Origin: Halichondria panicea
Taxonomy: Eukaryota > Porifera > Demospongiae > Suberitida > Halichondriidae
NCBI RefSeq assembly: GCF_963675165.1
Contig: NC_087390.1
Span: forward strand, 62,001 to 126,000
Direction: 5' to 3'
Length of the DNA stretch: 64,000 nt
Positions 22,202 through 34,108 of the stretch are shown piece after piece; the stretch's first letter is position 1, and the number at the start of each line of letters is the position of its first letter. A model generated the notes under the pieces. The model was not told the origin of the DNA. It saw only the letters and a program-made list of their open reading frames with translations, and did no database searches. A program made the translations under genes and the position numbers.

Positions 22202-22365
22202 CTCATCAACACTAACTGTTTATCTGACTCCAATTTTCATTGATTTGATTGATTTTAATTGATATTTTCTCACTAAAAATCATTTGTCAATATTAATAAT
22301 TATACGTTGAAGTACTTCTACACTGTTAGCCTACTATCTAAGTACTAGCTAATATATCCAAGTGT

Positions 22366-24451
22366 TCATTTGCTGGCCATCTTGATGAGAGCCTCGGTGG
22401 TGAAGCTCTTAGGCCTCTCTATTGGTAGTCCCAGTGCACGGTCCCACACCAGGGAGCTGAGTACACCCAGAGCACGAGACACACCAAACAACACAGTGTA
22501 GTAGCTCATCTCAGTCATACCGTAATACTGTAGAGAGGGAGGACAAATACTCACAACAAGTAATTAAAGCTAAGAAAAACAAATTTTGTAGTGTATTAAT
22601 AAAGTACCTGTAGCAGTACTCCGCTGTGAGCGTCTACATTCGGCCATGGGTTCTTAGTCTTGCCATGCTCTGTAAGGACATCAGGGGCTACCTCAAATAG
22701 TTGACTGACTAGATGGAACATTGGGTCGTCGGGAAGATGCTTCTGAGCAAACTCTCTCTGACACATGTAGCGTGGGTCTGTCTTACGCAGTACAGCATGG
22801 CCAAACCCAGGCACAACCTGTACACATCACACACACACAATACAATACAATCAAAGCAGCCACACACACACACACACACACTGTACAGAACACGTAATCA
22901 CATTCACACATGAGAAAGCATACACTGTAAGAAAACAATAGCTACACTAGTCCATTGACCAGTGGTCTACTCACTCACCTGACCACTATTGAGAGTGCTC
23001 CACAGGAACTCTCTCAGCTGATCCTTAGTGACATTCGATCCTACTTGCTCAAATACATTAGTCAACCAGACCAGCACTTCCTGATTAGCCAGCCCATGCA
23101 GGGGTCCAGCCAGGCCATTCATACCAGCAGAGAATGACAGATAAGGGTCAGAGAGTGCAGAGCCCACGAGATGACACGTGTGAGCGCTCACGTTCCCACC
23201 CTCATGGTCAGCATGGATGGTCAGGTAGAGACGCATCAATTCAGTGAACATGTTATTATCATAGCCAAGCATAGAGGTGAAGTTGGCAGACCAATCCTTG
23301 TTAGGGTCGATGGCTCCAACCTTGCCATCACGATATACATTGCAATAGATGGCAGATGCCAGTGTGGGCAGCTTGGCTATGAGGTCCATAGCATCTTCAT
23401 ATGTAGACTGTGTGTGGGGGGGGGGGGTATGACATCACAGTTTAGTGTACAGGGAAGCAAAATAAGCAATTCTAAGAGAGAGTAGGGTGGTCCATGTGTG
23501 TACTGAGTTTCTGCATGCTCTAACTGACCTCCCAGTACTTTGTCTTGTGTGTACCGTCAGCGTAGGCCTTGGCAAACTTGCTCTCAGAGTGCATCGCTGT
23601 AACGGCAGCACTGAACTGGGCCATGGGGTGGAGGGAAGTTGGGAAGTTGTTGACCATCTGAACCACATGTTGAGGGAGGTCAGCGCGACTGGCCCAATCC
23701 CTGGAGATGGCCCTCACCTAAACACAGGGGAGGACAATAAGAGCAGAGATATTATACTATAGTAACGCAGTGCCCGTATAATATAGACATCAACACATGT
23801 GTATTATTGGCTTGGTATGCAATTACTGTTCTTATAGGTATTTGACAATAATTAAGCTATTCACATGTACATACCTCATCCTTGGTTGGTATATTTCCTG
23901 TGAGGAGGAGATAGAAGAGACCCTCTGGTAGAGGCTCTGCTCCACCATCAGCCTTGGGCAAGAGCTCCTGACACTCAGGGATACTGTAGCCACGGAACCT
24001 GATCCCCTCCTCTGGGTCCAATAGAGACGTCTCTGTGACTAGGCCGCGAATACCACGCATGCCTCCGTACATCTGGAGGTAGGAAAGAGAGACAAGAGGA
24101 TCAGTATTGCTATACACAGTGTTGTACTACTCACCATATCAACAGTGACATCTCCTACAACAAAGTCGCCGTGTTTAGCTCGAAACTCTTTTACTTGTTT
24201 TTGTTTCTCAGGAACAAGGTCGGCCATGATGTCCTTTAGTCCGCAGTCTGTTGTCTCGTACCTAGCCTGGGGGCGGGGTGGTATACACTACATGTGTATA
24301 ATCACAAGGTGTTACTTACAGAGGTTAGATTGGGGGTCCATCTTGTGTTGCCCTGTGTTAGGCAGGGGATGAGTTGGGACACACACACACACAGAGGAGG
24401 GCATACCTTAGAGAGTGGTCGGAGCAGTCGGAGAGCTGAGCGGACGGCCAT
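22366..24451 (-). CDS. CS: Citrate synthase, mitochondrial
   Basis: Condenses oxaloacetate and acetyl-CoA in the TCA cycle. Seven exons (24407-24451, 24135-24266, 23875-24072, 23529-23717, 22979-23407, 22608-22817, 22366-22527) join in frame to 454 residues, the usual eukaryotic length before leader cleavage. The N-terminus [15 protein letters not shown] is a short amphipathic mitochondrial leader. Active-site regions are intact: [16 protein letters not shown] (catalytic His), [17 protein letters not shown] (second His) and [15 protein letters not shown] (the family position of the catalytic Asp/Gly region). The end [19 protein letters not shown] follows the animal enzyme. It is divergent with GTF2A2 across a 279-bp gap. 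Confidence 0.97.
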
Positions 24452-24730
24452 TGCTAAAGAGAGAGCTAGAGATCGAGAGAGTCGGCCCTAGTCTTTATAT
24501 AATGAAGGTGACCTTTGACACAGGTTGGTGCTCTCTAATTGGAAATTCAGTAAAAAAAATATTAATAGGATCAACACAATTACAAGTACAAGTATCTTCA
24601 CTATCCCCTCGTCCTTGTTAGGAGGTTAGTCTGTACTAGTCATGAGTGTATTAAAGTGTCCTCCTAATGTGTGTGTAAGCAGCTGTATATATATCAATAG
24701 TGTTTTATATCAGCCTTCCTTCCCTCCAGG
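24452..24730. promoter_or_regulatory. Intergenic promoter region between CS and GTF2A2
   Basis: 279 bp between divergent start codons. A tctttatataatg TATA-like stretch lies at about 24492-24503. The sequence ccttccctccagg just before the GTF2A2 ATG resembles a 3' splice site, so GTF2A2 may have a short non-coding first exon here. Confidence 0.45.
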
Positions 24731-25051
24731 ATGTCCTACCAGCACTATCGCAACACCACTCTGGGTATCTCCCTACAAGATGCACTAGATCAGCAGATCA
24801 GTACTCAACAGATTACTCCAGAGCTGGCCCTTAAAGTAATCAAACAGTTTGATCGCAGTATTAGCGCTACCCTGAGTCACAAGGCCAAGACCAAGTACTC
24901 ATTCAAGGGAAAGCTGCGTGTGTACCGCTACTGTGACAACGTCTGGACTTGTGTCATCGAAGATGTAGAGTTCAAAGAGACGCACGGCAATGACATCATC
25001 CAGTCCACCAAAGTCAAGATCGTAGCCTGTGACGGAACTAAGAAAGACTAG
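24731..25051 (+). CDS. GTF2A2: Transcription initiation factor IIA gamma subunit
   Basis: Small subunit of TFIIA, which stabilises TBP on the TATA box. Intact single coding exon of 106 residues (family 106-110). It begins MSYQHYRNTTLGISLQDALD and continues with the N-terminal helical region LALKVIKQFDRSISATL, then FKGKLRVYRYCDNVWTCVIE (the beta-barrel that contacts TBP/DNA) and KVKIVACDGTKKD. Clear one-to-one orthologue. The ATG is preceded by a pyrimidine tract and AG, suggesting that a 5'UTR intron ends directly before it. Confidence 0.96.
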   Translation: MSYQHYRNTTLGISLQDALDQQISTQQITPELALKVIKQFDRSISATLSHKAKTKYSFKGKLRVYRYCDNVWTCVIEDVEFKETHGNDIIQSTKVKIVACDGTKKD

Positions 25052-25340
25052 TCTCATTACCACACCACACATAACTTATGATTATTGTTCAATCAATCCC
25101 AAACAAATTTCTATAATTTTGAAAAAAAAGTAAATTGCTTGTAGATGGGCGTGGCTGCTCTTTCAGAAAACGTCCACCCACAATAATATTATTGTTGCCT
25201 TGGGGTATGGCCGCGGATTGCTACAGGAACAATGTGTGTGTGCATATCCGCATGCAGAGGATGCTTGAAGATCAGAAGAGACCATCAGTCAAGCTAGCTG
25301 TACATGCTCAGCTGTGGAAAAGACTACATCTACAGTAGAC

Positions 25341-25892
25341 ATGGCTGAGATGGCTAGCACTGCTCCCATCATTCACAAAGAGATTACCTGGAAGACATCC
25401 AATCTGTTACAGAGAACCATATTCAACTGGGAGATCATGGATTTTGGCTACATTTTCTTCGATCCCTCAAAGCACGATCGCAAGCTTGAAAGTCCGTCTT
25501 TTGTTAGTCATTGTGGCAATATATTGAAAATTAACTTTCGTATAGACAATTCTGATGTGGATTTTACCGAGGAACACGATGGGAACACATTGAAATTTGT
25601 CATTGAGACAGAATCGCAAGCAAATACATGGTCGCAGTTTCAATTAGATTTCCCTGACCTTATTTTACCGGAACATGAGCTCCCTAAGTGTTTGGAAGGT
25701 GATCATTCATGGTTAATCCGACATTGGACAAAAAATCACACCTATGTATACGAACCAGGCCAAGAAAATGTGATTTTTCTTGACTTATTCACTACTTTTT
25801 CGGGGGGGAAATCAGAGGAGTCTCCTACACCAACGTGTATCATCACTCTCCTGGTAGAAGAAGAATCTACCCCAGTCCACGTTGAACTCTGA
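25341..25892 (+). CDS. Uncharacterised 183-residue protein
   Basis: Single open frame; an in-frame ATG at 25314 would add nine residues, but 25341 (MAEMASTAPIIHKEITWKTS) gives a better start. I do not recognise a family. Composition is that of a folded soluble protein: mixed beta-type sequence with WKTSNLLQRTIFNWEIMDFG, SFVSHCGNILKINFRID, NTLKFVIETESQANTWSQFQ and a C-terminal strand-like TCIITLLVEEESTPVHVEL. There is no signal peptide or membrane segment. The start W-K-x-SN-L and later SPSF...H-x-G-N are faintly like a MATH/TRAF domain, but the identity is too weak to assign. It lies in the same direction as GTF2A2, 290 bp downstream, and converges with the DUF1349 gene. Confidence 0.6.
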   Translation: MAEMASTAPIIHKEITWKTSNLLQRTIFNWEIMDFGYIFFDPSKHDRKLESPSFVSHCGNILKINFRIDNSDVDFTEEHDGNTLKFVIETESQANTWSQFQLDFPDLILPEHELPKCLEGDHSWLIRHWTKNHTYVYEPGQENVIFLDLFTTFSGGKSEESPTPTCIITLLVEEESTPVHVEL

Positions 25893-25969
25893 AACTTTTA
25901 ATGTATATATAAAATCACCTGTGTACAAATATTATAAAATTCCAATATTCCAATTTACTCTCTATTGTA

Positions 25970-26816
25970 CTACAGTGTAGTAATGTTCAGGTTCTTGAAG
26001 ACCACCTCCATAGCAGGAGTCCCCTTTTCGTTCTTTGGTGCCGCTGCCATAATCCCAACGCTGACCTCTGACCCCTGTTCAGTGTAAATGGGAGCCTCTC
26101 GCAGTACCCTCCACACACCAGCCTGATAGTACTCCACCTAACAGGGAGGGACCACGTCACAGTACTGCACATACTAATGGTATAAGATTAATGATCATTC
26201 CACATAATTATTATGATAGAGCCAATGGATGATACAGCCAATGGTACAGAAATGGAAGGGTACAATATACTACACTGTATCAATAGCACAGGTTGACATG
26301 ATACTAATGGAGGTAGCTGCATGAATGTACCTTGCATGCCAGGACAGACCCACACCTCTCCAGCTCTGCACGCAAGACCACCTCCTCTACAGATGACCAG
26401 GGGAAGTAGTTCCAATCACTCTCTCCATTAGTGACCACACTACTCATGTTGGGAGAGCCACACTCGTACTCTATACCAGCCTTCAACCAATGGAGGTCAT
26501 CAACGTACACCATAAGCCCTGCCTGGTCGTACTGGTCCACCAGAGACATGGACAACACTGTAGAAACACTCCATCTCTTGACATGAGGAGGGATCTTGGT
26601 CACTAGTCCATTGCCAGTAGCCCGGCTAGCAGGGGGATCTTCGTAGGTCTTCCTCCAATAGTCACTGCCTGATGTTGGAGTTACCTTAAGCCCTTTGCCC
26701 ACCTCCATACTGCACAGGCGAGGTGGGTTAAGCCAGTATAGTCCTGTAGACGATCCAGTTACATCAGAGTCAGCTCTCATGGACGAGAAATCAATATCCT
26801 TGTTGAAAGACGCCAT
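25970..26816 (-). CDS. DUF1349 (REE1-like, concanavalin-like fold) protein
   Basis: Two exons (26331-26816 and 25970-26137) give 217 residues, the usual length of this family. The pattern fits DUF1349: LYWLNPPRL near the N-terminus, GLKVTPTSGSDYWRKTYEDP, VSTVLSMSLVDQYDQAGLMV, WLKAGIEYECGSPNMSSVVT and SDWNYFPW. Members include yeast Ree1, linked to enolase regulation; the molecular activity is unknown. No signal peptide, so probably cytosolic. Its ATG is only 57 bp from the start I assign to the divergent GTF3C4-like gene, one of the tightest head-to-head gaps in the window. Confidence 0.78.
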
Positions 26817-26872
26817 CTTTAATGATTCACGTAATGCGCATGCGCCAACCCACATGGAAACACTTTATAAAG
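26817..26872. promoter_or_regulatory. 56-bp bidirectional promoter with an NRF-1-like palindrome
   Basis: The gap between the DUF1349 and GTF3C4-like start codons carries TGCGCATGCGC at 26835-26845. The identical 11-mer occurs in the HSPD1/HSPE1 promoter. NRF-1 type sites are typical of divergent animal promoters; binding here is inferred. The core promoter must overlap both 5' coding ends or very short UTRs. Confidence 0.55.
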
Positions 26873-29800
26873 ATGGCCTCCACTAGCATTGACCGTTTTC
26901 ACCACCTCTCAAGACACGGACAAGATGTGGACAACTTGAGCTGGTCAGCAGATCACAGAATGGCAGTTACTACTCCAGAGATGATTATAGTCTGTGTAAG
27001 CAACTCTCCTCGGCTACTATCCTCACAACATACCATGTATATAATACAGACGTTGCTGAGGTCACCGCCCACACCCTCCACACCCTCACACAAGCCACTC
27101 ATGATGGTTTCCACTGCACACGCCCTCACACCTCACACAAAGGAGCTACCGAGACCAGTCACAGTCACACAACATCTGGACCCAGCATTTGCAACGCCCA
27201 CTCTATCATATGATCCCTTCAAACGATCTGATTGGTCGCCATTGGGTTGCAATCAACACAGGGGGTAACTATAGCTTATAATTATAATCATCAATAGTAT
27301 CACTATGACATTGGTATTGTTACTAGCGATTTCAACTGTATATAGCTCATTCTTCTGGTATTAAATTCTGCTAAATTCTGCTGAACTTTGTGAAATCATC
27401 CTAATTACTCGTGATATTCATTGCATTTCCTTATCTGCAATTACAAATGTTTGCTCTTATTTGCTCAAATAGCAGAAAATAATTATGTGACTTAAGGTTA
27501 TACAATTCACAAATGGTGTGTGCGTTACACAGGTGTGTGTTGTGTGGACTGACTGCTAGTGGTCGCCTGGCTCTGTACACTCCGCCAACCTCACAATGGA
27601 AGCTCTGGAAACATGTTCTAACAATCTCTGACATTCTATTGGACGCTGAAATAGCCGTGACCATGACTCCTCACGACAAAGCTATGTTCTCATTCTGTAC
27701 TGCATTCTCATGGCTTCCCTGTATGCTGAGTGGGTGTGTTATCATTGCTATGGCAACCCGATCAGGTCATTTGGTACTTGTGGAGATGTCTTTACCTGTC
27801 ACTGGGTCAATAAGGTGTGTGGATGTGTGGTGTGTGTGTGTGTGGTGTGGGTGGTCGTTACTGAGGATGCATTCTTACATGCAGTGATGGTGTGAAGGTG
27901 GTATGGGCGGAGCTACTAACCGACTGTGGAGAGGGGAGGGAGTGGGCGTGTAGTCTAAAGTGGTGCCACACTCAAGGTATGATATAATGGTAGGACTCTC
28001 TCAGCATGACTTGAGTTCAGTGGATCCGAATTCAAAGTAAAAATGTTATGGTTTTCTGAAAGCTTAGAAAGAGATCTTTCAAACGGTACGATCAAAATTG
28101 ATATTCGAGAGATATAAAAGTATTTGCCAATTTGGAATTGAACCCACTCACGGGAACGCAAAACACTGAAGTTATGGCTGTTGAAAGACACCCCCCCCCC
28201 CCTCCATTTAATCAATGATTTTGGGAATCTTTCAGCTGCCATAACTTGAGTTCTGTGGATCAAAAATCAAAAATTTTAGGTTTTTCTGAAAGCTTAGAAA
28301 GAGACCTTTCAAATGGTACCATCAAAGTTGATATTCGAGAGATAAAAGTATTTTCTAATTTAGCCGTACCATGGATTATAGCCCATGGTCCGAGGCCGGA
28401 AAATGACAAATTAGGCCGCGACAAAATTTTGGGTTGAAACACATCATTTGAAACGAATTTTTCTAAGCTTTCAGAAAATCCTAAAGTTTTTGACATTGGA
28501 TCAACTATACTCAAGTTATGGCTGTTGAAAGACACCCCCCCCCCCCCCCCCCCCCCTCCGTTTAATCAATGATTTTGGGAATCTTTCAGCTGTCATAACT
28601 TGAGTTCTGTGGATCGAAAATCAAAAATTTTAGGTTTTTCTGAAAGCTTAGAAAGAGACCTTTCAAATGGTACCATCAAAGTTGATATTCGAGAGATAAA
28701 AGTATTTTCTAATTAAGCCGTACCATGTATTATAGCCCATGGTCCGAGGCCGGAAAATAACAAATTAGGCCGCGACGAAATTTTGGATTGAAACACATCA
28801 TTTAAAACGAATCTTTCTAAGCTTTCAGAAAATCCTAACGTTTTTGACATTGGATCAACTGTACTCAAGTTATGGCTGTTGAAAGACACCCCCCCTCCCT
28901 CCGTTTAATCAATGATTTTGGAAATCTTTCAGCTGCTATAACTTGAATTCTGTGGATCGAAAGTCAACATTTTTATGGTTTTCTGAAAGCTTAGAAAGAG
29001 ATCTTTCAAATTATACGATCAAAATTTGAGAGATAAAAGTATGGATAATAAATAGCCCATGGTCCGAGGCCGAAAAATGACAAATTAGGGCCCAACAAAA
29101 GTTTGGATTGAAACACACTATTTGAAAGGTATTTTTCTAAGCTTTCAGAAAATCATAATTTTGAGTAAACGGTACTCAAGTTATGGCCAAATCAGCGGGT
29201 GTAGCAAGATGTACTACAAGATGATCGTGGATAGTACAATCTTTGGTATAACTGTTTCTCTTGTAGACCCTTGTGTGAGCGTGGGCTGTACTGATGGTCG
29301 GGTGATGTGTCTGCAATGGATGGATGCTGACTTCACCTCAGCCAATGTCAAGAGCATATGGACCAATGACACTGTGCCTGTGTATCACATGACCTACCTA
29401 CCTCAACACATTGTGTTTGCCAAGGGCAGTATGCTAATAGTGTGTCCACTGGAGGAGGGGAATCCCCTCACAGTGTGTGGCGTGCACTCGTTACCAATAT
29501 CGGGTTAGTGGCTAGTTTGTCTTTGTGTCAATCTTTACAACCTCTCCATTATACAGGGCTGGTAGCGACCAATCAGAATGCAGTATTGTCATCATCACTA
29601 GACGGGAGTGTCCAGATGTGGAGGGTAGGTGATACTAGGCCACACCCACTTAGGACGGGGATCACTGGCCACACCCTTTTAGCCGCACATGGTCTTGCAT
29701 TATCACACAACGCACTACTCCTTGCTGTCACTATCAAGTATGTACACTGTTACCCCTAGTAACCAACTCGTACATACACTGTTGCCCTAGTAACCAACTC

Positions 29801-31189
29801 GTACGTACGCTGTTGTCCCTAGTAACCATTCCTTGCAGTGAGCGATTCAATCAAGAGAAGAAACAAGGTTGCTCTTTATACTTCTTAAATATTGCCAATG
29901 ACACCGTGGTAACCAGGCCGTTGCCAACGGTAATATCACCATGGGATATCGTTGAGATCCTCCGCCAGATGCCCACTCATAGTGGCTATCTAGAGCTGCT
30001 TCTAGATCACGCCCACAAGAAGTACGTTGCTATGGAGACACAACACGCAGTGTTCTCACCTTTCCTATACAGTGACTCGAGATTGTCTGCTTTGCTGACA
30101 CTGCAAGAAGCCATCATCAACCAACAGGTAGTAGAGTAGGCCACCTCGTGTACATGTCTCCTATATAGCTGGTAATTCTCGTTGGTAAACATTTTCATAT
30201 GAACTACCCACAAGTGTAATCTAACTATTCGTACAGCTCAGAATGGTGACGTAGAACCTGTTGCACATCGCAGTTTCCAATTTTCAGCTCTAAATGCAAA
30301 ATTGTACAACTTGCTACTGTACTGTTAGTGTGTGTAAGGGATTCCCCCTCCCACGCAGTCAGGTGATGAGCTGGTAGTAGCCAGACAGAGGGTGGTGTGT
30401 GCGCATGCCCAGTGGTGTCTAGGAGAGGTAGAGGAGGGAGCTATAGATGCTGTCAGTACACTCAGTGCTGGTCTTATGATATCATGGCTCAAGGCATACG
30501 GAGTCAACACACAACTATATTCTGTTAGTGTCTATAATTATAATTATTATAGGTATTTGTTTTATTGTTTATTGATTGACCTTTGACCCCCAGCGAGTGT
30601 ACGAGGGCCCCACTACTAATCAGGAGTGTCCAGTGTGTGATGATCATGTGACCCTCCATGGCAACCTCCTCACCTATCACTGTCCCAGTGGACACTCGTG
30701 GGGTGAGTGTGACCAGCTAGTATGTGCACTACTGTACTCCCGACCCCTTGTGTCTCTTATTATGGTGTTTTGTGTGGTGTTGTCTACACTGTACTGTCCC
30801 CTTGTGGGTCAGTGTACCTTAAATGCATGACCATACAAGGATGTGATTTAGAGCCTTTATTCGTTACTCAGTAAAAGTAAGTGACCATTGCAAGCTGTAT
30901 ACACCATCTATATAACTATTGACAGGCCTATTATTGTATTCTATTGCAGATGTATGTCCGCTGACTATGGTGTTGGTGAGTGGGTGTAGTGAGTGTAGTG
31001 TGTGTGTGCAGTGTGGGGGTGTGGTCAACTCCCCCTCATCTCTACACACCCAACCAGGTGAGGATATCAAACTAACCATTCACTCATTAATATCACCGTG
31101 GTCTCTGTGCAGGCAGCTGGCTACACAAAGTGCTGACTCAACAGAACCAGTGTACATACTGCGGTGGTTACTTCGAGGCCATGTGCTGA
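26873..31189 (+). CDS. GTF3C4: TFIIIC 90-kDa subunit-like (GTF3C4) WD40 and zinc-finger protein
   Basis: Subunit of the RNA polymerase III factor TFIIIC. Eleven exons (26873-26995, 27050-27264, 27533-27814, 27885-27976, 29267-29503, 29557-29737, 29839-30127, 30359-30523, 30594-30702, 30950-31057, 31113-31189) keep frame throughout and give 625 residues. The N-terminus has beta-propeller blades (DNLSWSADHRMAVTT, FKRSDWSPLGCNQHRGCVLC, VGCTDGRVMCLQWMD, SSSLDGSVQMWRVG). The C-terminus has the TFIIIC zinc-finger pattern: CPVCDDHVTL, CPSGHSWDVCPLTMVLV, SECSVCVQCG and NQCTYCGGYFEAMC. Intron 4 (27977-29266) is filled with palindromic repeats; intron 6 is a small minisatellite. The start at 26873 is preferred over 26822 because conserved sequence begins just after it. 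Confidence 0.82.
27331..27415. repeat. Dispersed short repeat, inverted copy (partner at 61665-61740)
   Basis: The reverse complement reads CGAGTAATTAGGATG..., then AGCAGAATTTAATACCAGAA, GAATGAGCTATATACAG and TTGAAA. The same series occurs on the plus strand at 61665-61740 in a POLR1B intron. This copy lies in GTF3C4 intron 2. Confidence 0.6.
28005..29190. repeat. Tandem array (partial plus about 3 units) of the palindromic repeat in GTF3C4 intron 4
   Basis: Same unit and orientation as the RETSAT array, with C homopolymer spacers at 28191-28202, 28537-28556 and 28889-28900. The arms TTTCTGAAAGCTTAGAAAGA and TCTAAGCTTTCAGAAAATCC and the inner CCATGGATTATAGCCCATGG palindrome are well kept. 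The first partial unit and the last unit are more decayed. Confidence 0.9.
29738..29838. repeat. Intron built of three about 37-bp repeats (GTF3C4 intron 6)
   Basis: The 101-bp intron is three near copies of gtacRctgttRccctagtaa plus ccaactc, starting at the donor itself (AA/GTATGTACACTG). It ends with ccattccttgcag. Confidence 0.8.
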
Positions 31190-31368
31190 ACACTTCATAA
31201 TTATATGTACAACTAAAGACACGTTTCTTACAATACATGTACAATACTATTGTAGCCGCGTACTTGTTTTCATTTTGTTGTTTAATTTGATTCAGAATCA
31301 TCATTATTGCATAATAATAAATTATCACAAATCAGCAAATTGTTGTAAGACAAACTAAATTCAGAGTT

Positions 31369-32154
31369 CTAGCAATTCAGAGTCACTGTTGCTAGGCAAC
31401 CAGGGGGTGTGGTCTTGGGGGCAGCCGAAACATTAGCCACAATGACATCACCACTTTGTGTTACCTAGTGTGCGAGGGAATAATGATAATTATATTAATA
31501 GTGAGAGAATAGTGAACACTTACTGAGTTGATTTGGGACAGTTTCGGAATGAGGTCAACCAGGGTCGTTGCCTTGGTAATCACCAGCGTCCCCGATAGTG
31601 AGACGAGGTTGAAGGTGACATCATTGAGTCCTGTTAGAACAGGAGCACCCCCCAACACGGTCCCACATACACTCACACCACCCACACAGGATAAGGACAC
31701 CCCCTCCGCCCCCTCACACAGGCACACGGTCACCTCCACACCAGCAGCACGGCCCAAGCTACGAGCGTTTACCAGATTAGCATTGTCAAGGCAACCAACT
31801 AGGGCAGCAGAGGTCAAGAATCGACTCCTTCCTTTCATGTTGGGACCTGTCAGACAAAGTTTGATGCTCTTGATATTATTAGTAGATATGGCTTGGAGGA
31901 GTTGGGCCAGACGCGAGGTGAGGGCTACCCAGGGGGAGGAGTCTGGGTTCAAGGCATTGGATAACTCTGGAACATTGACCTGTGCAGAGGAGAGACATTA
32001 ACTGATTAATAAAAGATGCTAGTCTTAAATTAATTAATCATAATTATATTATACTCTTATTGTGTACACAGTCTAGCACACACACACGCCCACACACACA
32101 CACACGCACATCCACACACACACACACACACGCACATCCACACACACACGCACA

Positions 32155-32192
<38 letters not shown>

Positions 32193-33607
32193 CACACACT
32201 TACTATTCCAAACAGAGGTTTTCCAGCGCGAGCATCCACAAACGATTGTGCAATTTCCTGGGCCACTTTGAGTTGAGCCTCGACAGTGCTAGCTCCAAGA
32301 TGAGGAGTGGCCACAACGTTGGGATGATCAACCAACGCCCACTCTTTAGGGGGCTCCTCTGTGAACACATCCAATCCTGCCCCCCCACATTGCCCACTCT
32401 CCAGGGCTCGTAGCAGCGCCCCCTCGTCGATAATACCCCCCCTGGCTACGTTGATGACACGGATGCCTTTCTTACACTCAGAGAACACTTTGTCGTTCAT
32501 CAAACCTGTAGATAGCAAAATGATGAGGTTACAATATACAAATTGTTGTTGCTTCCATATAAGGAATGTTTTCCTAGGCCCCGTCACTACGTCATTATGC
32601 TGGAGATATGTGTACAGAGCTGCGTACCTCTAGTGGCTGGGATGAGTGGAGTATGGACAGTCACAAAGTCAGCTATAGGCCAAATGTCCTTAAGCTCCAG
32701 ATATTCAACTTTAAACTGTGCAGCCTCTTCAGCAGACACTATAGGATCGTACCCAATCGTCTGTACGTGTGTGTGTGTGTGTGTGTGTGTGTGGGCGTGT
32801 GTGTGGGCAGGTAATATATTCTATAGACTAATGGCTAAATACACTGAAGTTCAAATTACTCAACTAATGACTACATAATTCACTAGATATTAAAAAGCTG
32901 TACCCTCATTCCAAATGCCTGCATTCTCCCGGCCACTTCCCGGCCAATCCTCCCTAACCCCACTATAGCCAGAGTCTTGCCACACAGCTCCACTCCCATG
33001 AACTTCTTGCGGTCCCATCGTCCAGCCTTCATGGTGGCATAGCCTTGAGGCACATTCCTATAGTGGAGGATAATGAATGAGTGGGCATGTGTGTGGGTGG
33101 GTGGTGGGCGTACCTGGCAAGGGAACACATGAGGGTACATGTGTACTCAGCTGCACTGATCGTGTTGCCCCCTGGAGTGCTGGAGGGGGTTAAGAAGCAA
33201 TCACACTATTGTGTATCCATAGACGTACGAGAGAAAAAAGAATTGGTTATGGAAATGCATACATTATTACAGAGAATAAGTAGCTACTGGAGGAAGAACG
33301 GGTATATCGGCTGGGATAATGGTACTCACTTCATGACAATGATTCCATGTTTTGTGGCTGCCTCGAGGTCAATGTTGTCCACTCCCGTACCAGCTCGTCC
33401 AATCATCTTAAGGCGTGATCCAGCCGCAATGACCTCTGCGGTGACCTTTGTGGCTGAGCGGACTATCAGACCATCATACTCCTGGACCAATCACACAATG
33501 GATAAAAGACGTGTAGACGTGTATACACAAAGACAATAGATAATTGACCTATTATTACAATAATTATTTAATATTGATTGATACTTTAGAGCAATGCAAT
33601 AGTGGAG

Positions 33608-33642
<35 letters not shown>

Positions 33643-33820
33643 ACCAGCCGGCCAGTGTGTATACTGCATGCAGGGATAGACTGACCTTGATGCACTGCAG
33701 TAGGTCTTCCTTGCTGAGGCCAGGCTTGTAGTCTACAGCCACTCCCGCGCCCTCCAATATCTCCCGACACGATGCATCCACAGCATCGCTGATCAACACT
33801 TTGTTTATCTGAAGAGCCAT
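31369..33820 (-). CDS. PHGDH: D-3-phosphoglycerate dehydrogenase
   Basis: First enzyme of serine synthesis: NAD-dependent oxidation of 3-phosphoglycerate. Eight exons (33686-33820, 33330-33481, 33114-33179, 32904-33057, 32628-32760, 32204-32505, 31524-31979, 31369-31464) join in frame to 497 residues (human 533). The Rossmann motif is [17 protein letters not shown]. Substrate and catalytic segments include [57 protein letters not shown] and [12 protein letters not shown] (catalytic His). The C-terminal third corresponds to the regulatory half but is divergent and slightly short. CA/TG microsatellites occupy introns at 32076-32200, 32767-32811 and 33609-33641. Confidence 0.97.
32076..32200. 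repeat. CA microsatellite in a PHGDH intron
   Basis: Interrupted (CA)n, about 125 bp on the plus strand. On the gene strand it reads GTAAGTGTGTGTG, beginning a few bases after the exon 6 donor. Confidence 0.9.
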
Positions 33821-34108
33821 TGCAAGATTCAACTTTGTAAAGGAGAGCCGTAGTCCAGAGAGCAAGTTGAGAAAAGGAGGCGTGTCTACTGTGTTGCAGC
33901 TACACGTGGTGAACCTCTCTGAGCATGCGCAACCTACTGATATTAATTTTATTAGGAAAACATCGGGAACAGATGTCTACCCTCTATTTTAGGCCGCCTA
34001 TAAATCGAGGTTATACTAAAGTGAGAAGAAACAGGTCAAATTTCATCAAGGGAGTGTAAGTACAATCATCAACAAGATGCATGCATGATAATAGAGAGAG
34101 TACATAGT

